A stretch of DNA of 9,733 nt, taken from NCBI GenBank assembly GCA_021782195.1, contig JAJXVI010000043.1, forward strand, positions 1-9,733. The letters are read 5' to 3'. The number at the start of each line of letters is the position of its first letter. The stretch's first letter is position 1. The notes beneath the pieces were generated by a model. It made no database searches and had not been told where the DNA came from. It worked only from the letters and a program-made list of their open reading frames with translations. The position numbers were made by a program, and so were the translations under genes. The DNA is from a bacterium (lineage in GTDB: Bacteria > Vulcanimicrobiota > Xenobia > RGZZ01). Below, one piece after another: positions 7,118-9,733 of this stretch.

Positions 7118-7161
7118 GAAAAAAGAAAGACGCGACGCCGGTCTGGTGCGAGGCGTCGCGT
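7118..7161 (-). terminator. Strong intrinsic terminator after the M48 protease gene
   Basis: On the minus strand ACGCGACGCC (7161-7152) pairs perfectly with GGCGTCGCGT (7139-7130), giving a 10-bp stem with 8 G-C pairs and a 12-nt loop. It is followed directly by CTTTCTTTTTTC (7129-7118). It lies 52 nt after the protease stop codon. The tract ends immediately before the GTG start of the glycosyltransferase, so the same structure may also control that gene. Confidence 0.85.
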
Positions 7162-7212
7162 GGTTGCGCGTACACTGGCAAGCGTCCGAGGAATCGGTGG
7201 GGATGGAGAAGG

Positions 7213-7953
7213 CTACCTCGGGCTCGCCAGAAGGCGTGCAATGACCGGCTCAAGTGCGCGGATTCGCACCGCCGGCGGTGGATGGGTGGCCAGCAATTCC
7301 TGCATGAGGCTCGGGTTTGTACGATCCATGCGCTCGAACATCTGGAGCACCCGAATCATGGCACGCGGGTCGAACCCGGCGTGGTAGGCGTACCCGACGC
7401 CAATGCGGTCGGCTTCGAGTTCGAAACGCCGCCCGACTCCCCTGACCATCAGGATTGTCATCACGCGACTGGCCATGTTGTTTTTCAAGCGCTGTGGAAG
7501 AAAGCGGAGGTCGCGCTGAAGCGTGAGCATGGGAAGCAGGATCTTGAAAGCATGGCTCTTCACTGCGTGGGTGCACTCGTGGCCAAGCACACAGGCAAGC
7601 CCGTCATCGTCGATCCCGGTGTCGAGGAGACCGCGGAAGACGTAGATGAAACCACCCGGAAACGTCACGGCGTTGATGGCCGGGGTGTTGGCGATTTTGA
7701 ACGTGAATGGAAGATCGGTACATCCGGTGGCAGCGACGATGCGGCGCGCAATACGCTGAACTCGGTCGTACTGAGGGCCAGAAGTGATGATGGGGTACTT
7801 CTGCTCAAATTGTGCCGAGGCCTGACGCCCGACGGCGATCTCGTCCTGGCGATTGATGTGCAGAATTCCCGCGCTGGCAGGTCGTGATGAAACGGTGGCC
7901 AGCACGAGCATCGACAACAGTATCGTGGAGAGAAGCGGTATTGATCTGCGCAT
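7213..7953 (-). CDS. Secreted M48-family zinc metalloprotease
   Basis: The 246-aa protein has a Sec signal peptide (MRRS then a hydrophobic core to about residue 22, likely cleavage after ASA28). The zinc site is HECTH (His125, Glu126, His129) on the helix LACVLGHECTHAVKSHAF. The third ligand is Glu178 in FELEADRIG, the ExxxD pattern of family M48. The motifs NAVTFPGGFIYV (94-105) and THPPPAVRIRAL (223-234) are also typical, as in the catalytic part of BepA and LoiP. It lacks the TPR domain of BepA, so the length fits a stand-alone catalytic domain. It probably acts in the periplasm in quality control or maturation of envelope proteins. There is no recognisable Shine-Dalgarno. A TAGAAT box ends 9 nt before the ATG, which would suit a leaderless transcript, though no -35 match is visible. 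A strong terminator follows. Confidence 0.9.
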   Translation of the reverse strand: MRRSIPLLSTILLSMLVLATVSSRPASAGILHINRQDEIAVGRQASAQFEQKYPIITSGPQYDRVQRIARRIVAATGCTDLPFTFKIANTPAINAVTFPGGFIYVFRGLLDTGIDDDGLACVLGHECTHAVKSHAFKILLPMLTLQRDLRFLPQRLKNNMASRVMTILMVRGVGRRFELEADRIGVGYAYHAGFDPRAMIRVLQMFERMDRTNPSLMQELLATHPPPAVRIRALEPVIARLLASPR

Positions 7954-8071
7954 GAGAAGAAGATTCTACAGCCCCAACGCCAGTGCCTTCCGTTGAACCC
8001 GTTTCTTGCCCGGCCTCCCGGGCTCGCGGAAAGCTGGCGCTGAGGCTTTCGATCAGATCGGGGGTTGCGAC

Positions 8072-8968
8072 TCAATGAGCGCGCGTATCTGAGCCCGTTC
8101 TGCGACGATAGAGCATACCGGCACCCAGTGACGGCAGGAGCAGCCATGCGAAGGTCGGCTCGGGAAGCGCAAGAGACGACGATGCCGAGCCAACGGCAGC
8201 AAAGCCGGTGAAAGCGTTGCTGGTGCTGGAATAGACCCACGCCATTCCGTTCGCGATGCTGAAGCCGTACGTGGACCCTGAAACCCCGTTGAGCGTGGTC
8301 TCTCCGACGCGAACGCCGCTCGAATTCCAGGCGGACAGTATGTTGCCCGAGTAGTCGTAGGTGTAGAGGTACGTGCCATCCGTGGCGATCTCGTAGGTGT
8401 TGGTCTCACCCGAGAGTGTTCCAAATCCCTGCAGCGTCAGGGTGGTGGTCGCCGCGCCGCTCAAGTTGTAGAAGGAGACTGTCCCGGCGGTGCCGTTCAA
8501 CACTGCATACTGATTCTGGTAGATGATGAGTCCGGACTGAGACGGGGGCGTGTTCGAGAGGGTCACGTATGAGCTGAAGACACCGGGAGAAGTCTGCCGG
8601 TAGACGACATTGCCGCTGAAGGTCTTGGCGTAGAGCGTGCTCCCGACCGTAAAGTCAGAGCGAAAATCCATGCCTGGGTTGAACGTGCCGACAGACACAC
8701 CGGTCGCGGCATACTCCTGTTCTTCGACAGAGTTACTTGTTCCGCCATTCACGGCCCAGTAGTTTGTGCCGTCGAATGCCACAGTCATCGGCGTGTCGAC
8801 CATGCCGTTGGCAAGCGTCATCGCGGCGTTGTACGAGGTATTCGCAAACACTCCGCTGGCAAATGCTGGCCGTGTGGTCGATGCGAGCCAGCAAGTCAGC
8901 AATAGAGCAAGAAGGACAGACTTCTTGCCAATCCTCTGTCGAGGACGCAAGACCTCTTTGTGCAACAT
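8072..8968 (-). CDS. PEP-CTERM sorting domain protein, beta-rich surface protein
   Basis: The 298-aa protein starts at ATG 8966-8968, because a positively charged stretch and hydrophobic core follow (VLLALLLTCWLA, 18-29) with likely cleavage after AFA37 or nearby. An in-frame start at 9190 would overlap the upstream gene. The mature part (about 39-262) is rich in Gly, Ser, Thr, Tyr and Asn with short repeated strand-turn units such as VAFDGTNYWAVNG and IATDGTYLYTYD, which suggests a beta-propeller-like fold. The C-terminus has the PEP-CTERM signature: Pro269-Glu270-Pro271, a hydrophobic helix (272-286) and RRR at 288-290, plus an 8-residue tail. In bacteria with exosortase this tail is cut and the protein goes to the outer surface or biofilm matrix. 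No exosortase is in the window. A strong promoter lies upstream. Confidence 0.85.
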   Translation of the reverse strand: MLHKEVLRPRQRIGKKSVLLALLLTCWLASTTRPAFASGVFANTSYNAAMTLANGMVDTPMTVAFDGTNYWAVNGGTSNSVEEQEYAATGVSVGTFNPGMDFRSDFTVGSTLYAKTFSGNVVYRQTSPGVFSSYVTLSNTPPSQSGLIIYQNQYAVLNGTAGTVSFYNLSGAATTTLTLQGFGTLSGETNTYEIATDGTYLYTYDYSGNILSAWNSSGVRVGETTLNGVSGSTYGFSIANGMAWVYSSTSNAFTGFAAVGSASSSLALPEPTFAWLLLPSLGAGMLYRRRTGSDTRAH

Positions 8969-9017
8969 GGGTTTTCGGTTGTCCCTTCCGTGGGTAGTCA
9001 GGCTACTCTGCAGGGGC

Positions 9018-9046
9018 TTTATATCATTTGTTTCACTTCGTGACAA
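9018..9046 (-). promoter_or_regulatory. Sigma-70-type promoter of the PEP-CTERM protein gene
   Basis: On the minus strand TTGTCA (9046-9041) and TATAAA (9023-9018) are separated by exactly 17 nt, with an AT-rich spacer standing out from GC-rich surroundings. Transcription would start near 9011, giving a leader of about 43 nt with GGAAGGGA in it. This is the clearest promoter in the window. Confidence 0.75.
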
Positions 9047-9078
9047 CCCGTCGTGTACAACCCCGGAACGGCGAGGCC

Positions 9079-9733
9079 TCAAAAGGCCACAAGCTCGTAG
9101 TGACGGTCCTCGGCGTGGTTGGCCTCTGGCCAGAAAAAAGTAAACAAGAGCCTTGAACCGGACGAGAGTGCTGGCAGGTCGGCAGTCCACAGGCCAGCGG
9201 GGGAGCGATGGGTCTCGCAGCGCTCGTCGAGGTACACGCTGTCTACGCTCCAGTGGATGTGTGCCCGCACCAGGCTTTCAATACGAATGGGAAGCCCGGC
9301 GCGTACTCTGGTGGCCCTGTGATTGAAACGCCAGAGCGCGTGTCCGGGCGGCGTTTGGAGGCGCAGGTAGCGTTCGACGGTTTGCGGAGGCGTATCGAAG
9401 ACGCGCCCTTCATAGAGCGAACGGCGCACCTTGATGTACTCGGCGTGAGCCCACGAGAGAGGCCGGGCAGAGCCTGTGGCGCCGAAGAAATGAAGGGCTG
9501 CCGATGCGACGTCGTCGGCGTCCCACACCTGTTCCGGAACCAGTCCACCGGGTCGCGCAACCGCCTCCATGACCGCCATCAACTGTTCCGCGGTGCGCAG
9601 GTGACCCGCGGCAAGTTCGTAGTGCGCGCGCTCACCGCACAACAGCGGCCACGCTCTCCCGATACCGGTACCGTCAAAACTTGAACCGTCGTCGTGCTCA
9701 CCATATCGGTCGTCGGTAGAGCGATGCCAGCAA
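9079..9733 (-). CDS. GH15 glucoamylase, C-terminal part (truncated by right window edge)
   Basis: The frame is open from the window edge to a TGA at 9079-9081, giving about 217 C-terminal residues; the TTG at 9642 is internal. The visible part opens with a GEHDDGSSFDGTGIGRAWPL run and CGERAHYELAAG, both typical of the end of the (alpha/alpha)6 barrel of bacterial glucoamylases. The motif GLVPEQVWD follows, whose Glu (codon 9532-9534) corresponds to the catalytic base of bacterial GH15 enzymes, and then SWAHAEYIKVRRSL. The last 90 or so residues form the beta-sandwich found after the barrel in this group (IHWSVDS, TADLPAL, TFFWPEA). These enzymes release glucose from the ends of alpha-glucans such as starch, glycogen or glucodextran. 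Whether this one is secreted cannot be seen because the N-terminus is missing. No terminator is visible before the next promoter. Confidence 0.9.
   Translation of the reverse strand, partial: CWHRSTDDRYGEHDDGSSFDGTGIGRAWPLLCGERAHYELAAGHLRTAEQLMAVMEAVARPGGLVPEQVWDADDVASAALHFFGATGSARPLSWAHAEYIKVRRSLYEGRVFDTPPQTVERYLRLQTPPGHALWRFNHRATRVRAGLPIRIESLVRAHIHWSVDSVYLDERCETHRSPAGLWTADLPALSSGSRLLFTFFWPEANHAEDRHYELVAF

Noticed and set aside
7164..7181. TTGC...GCAA imperfect inverted repeat as a LacI-type operator
   Set aside because: Only four bases per arm match and no promoter is visible next to it; it is expected by chance.
6661..7887. 408-codon open frame on the plus strand
   Set aside because: It runs antisense across parts of two well-supported genes and the terminator between them, and its Arg/His/Gly-rich product shows no domain.
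8008..8023. GCCCGG/CCGGGC 6-bp palindrome after the PEP-CTERM gene as a terminator
   Set aside because: The stem is short and is followed by AAGAAAC on the minus strand rather than a T-tract.
9070..9088. GGCCT/AGGCC hairpin at the end of the glucoamylase gene
   Set aside because: It is a 5-bp stem overlapping the stop codon, with no T-tract after it.
8969..9190. Longer N-terminus for the PEP-CTERM protein
   Set aside because: It would overlap the glucoamylase gene, run across the promoter at 9018-9046 and precede a normal signal peptide.

Overview
The window is GC-rich bacterial chromosome, densely coding, with short intergenic gaps. I see no tRNA, rRNA, CRISPR array, insertion sequence or phage gene. 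Three things point to a Gram-negative-type bacterium that exports many proteins and works on polysaccharides: a PEP-CTERM sorting tail, two carbohydrate-active enzymes, and a polytopic GT39-like glycosyltransferase. Armatimonadota, Planctomycetota, Verrucomicrobiota or Acidobacteriota would all fit. I lean weakly to Armatimonadota, but that is an impression from gene style and not a demonstrated placement.

Layout. Left block (1-2929, all minus strand): three genes in a row. First is an unrecognised 575-aa two-domain protein with a strong Shine-Dalgarno (1202-2929). Next is a zinc-ribbon thioredoxin-2-like protein that has lost both catalytic cysteines (653-1105). Last is the N-terminal 156 residues of an unrecognised helical protein that runs off the left edge (1-468). 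They may form one transcription unit. A 262-bp divergent gap separates them from the only plus-strand gene, a secreted DUF5060-type glycoside hydrolase of 800 aa (3192-5594). Its 3' end overlaps, tail to tail, a minus-strand GT39/PMT-like membrane glycosyltransferase (5558-7117). Continuing right, all on the minus strand, are a secreted M48 zinc metalloprotease (7213-7953), a PEP-CTERM surface protein (8072-8968) with a good sigma-70-type promoter, and the C-terminal part of a GH15 glucoamylase (9079-9733, cut by the right edge).

How they may work together. The right half reads as an envelope and polysaccharide neighbourhood: an exported glycan hydrolase, a glucoamylase, a lipid-linked-sugar glycosyltransferase, an exported protease and an exosortase-type surface protein. 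The genes look individually transcribed rather than one tight operon. The left block is the least explained part. It has two proteins I cannot assign and a thioredoxin fold that cannot do normal dithiol chemistry, so it is the best candidate for something undescribed. Regulatory points of note are a strong intrinsic terminator whose U-tract ends directly against the start codon of the glycosyltransferase, and two strict minus-strand G-quadruplex motifs placed just after minus-strand stop codons.
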